Below are positions 63,948 through 64,000 of a DNA stretch of 64,000 bases, in pieces. Under the pieces are notes generated by a model. That model had not been told where the DNA came from. It was given only the letters and a program-made list of their open reading frames with translations, and did not search any database. The position numbers and the translations under genes were made by a program. How positions within the stretch are numbered: position 1 is the first letter of the stretch; each line of letters begins with the position of its first letter. Location: contig NCGJ01000011.1 in the NCBI GenBank assembly GCA_002281555.1, positions 35,412 to 99,411 of the forward strand, given 5' to 3'. The DNA is from Hydrogenophilales bacterium 28-61-23 (lineage in GTDB: Bacteria; Pseudomonadota; Gammaproteobacteria; Burkholderiales; Thiobacillaceae).

Positions 63948-64000
63948 ATGAAATTCGCTTACACGATCATTTATGTTCCCGATGTCGCGGCATCGCTTGC
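63948..64000 (+). CDS. VOC/glyoxalase-family protein, 5' end only
   Basis: Only 17 codons are inside the window, reading MKFAYTIIYVPDVAASL. This is the standard first strand of vicinal-oxygen-chelate proteins (glyoxalase/bleomycin-resistance family). The gene continues beyond the right edge. The 298-bp spacer to its left shows no gene or clear terminator. Confidence 0.6.
   Translation, partial: MKFAYTIIYVPDVAASL

Overview
The window is GC-rich bacterial chromosome, most likely from a betaproteobacterium. Supporting markers are the divergent ppsA / PEP synthase regulator pair, a GcvR-like ACT protein, an extended IF-1 beside a CspA gene, a RhlE helicase with a Gly/Arg/Gln-rich tail, a PEP-CTERM protein, many cyclic-di-GMP and chemotaxis proteins, and an orphan NafY-type nitrogenase accessory gene. 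No rRNA, tRNA, CRISPR array or phage structural gene was recognised.

Layout. 1-3.75 kb is a worn defence/toxin-antitoxin island: a BrnA-like antitoxin end, an MNT nucleotidyltransferase with only the first 16 codons of its HEPN partner, a putative AbiC-type membrane protein, and an AAA ATPase plus TOPRIM-like DUF4276 pair. That pair is bracketed by a decayed second copy of the abiC 3' end. 3.8-14.4 kb is signalling: a diguanylate cyclase, a NYN/LOTUS protein, and a minus-strand operon of a PAS-EAL-CZB-REC-GGDEF protein, a urea/amide-type binding lipoprotein and a hybrid histidine kinase. 14.4-18.2 kb holds SlyX, a hydratase, a circularly permuted GTPase with an Ala-rich tail, and the nafY operon.

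18.4-25.7 kb is the most unusual part. Two copies of a CDP-alcohol phosphatidyltransferase gene lie in direct orientation about 6.2 kb apart. Between them are a ParE-type toxin-antitoxin pair, four integron gene cassettes with recognisable attC sites and no integrase (a CALIN, 20134-24057), a regulator remnant and a HigBA pair. The cassettes are AT-richer than the rest and encode a possible cyclase-fold protein, a 19-residue-repeat secreted protein, a HEPN-like protein, three exported or membrane unknowns and a cupin.

25.8-34.85 kb carries an RND efflux adaptor and pump, then a CarH/LitR-type B12-dependent MerR regulator divergent from an oxidative/membrane-stress operon: glutathione peroxidase, CFA-synthase-like methyltransferase, lipocalin, CIA30-like protein, a small unknown and CbiX. 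Two matching 13-bp palindromes flank the divergent promoter. 34.9-49.1 kb is mostly core: ppsA/ppsR, gcvR-like, YkgJ-like, a lone HicA-like gene, MltB-type transglycosylase, OprB porin, chemoreceptor, SDR, a secreted protein with about 18% methionine, cspA, infA and phosphoglucomutase. 49.3-53.1 kb starts with a small Cys-containing exported protein behind a clear sigma-54 promoter. It is followed by a minus-strand housekeeping run (tadA, L,D-transpeptidase, a Rap1a/Tai-like protein, truC, DUF2288, YaeQ, S4). 53.2-64 kb holds an EEP-family protein, rhlE, YgiQ, an M48-like protein that has lost one zinc ligand, nitroreductase, VanZ-like, DUF455 ferritin-like, Rieske oxygenase, a repeat-bearing PEP-CTERM protein and the start of a VOC-family gene. 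Several REP-like palindromes lie between genes here, and one sits in frame inside ygiQ.

All calls were made by reading the sequence and recognising motifs; no search was run.
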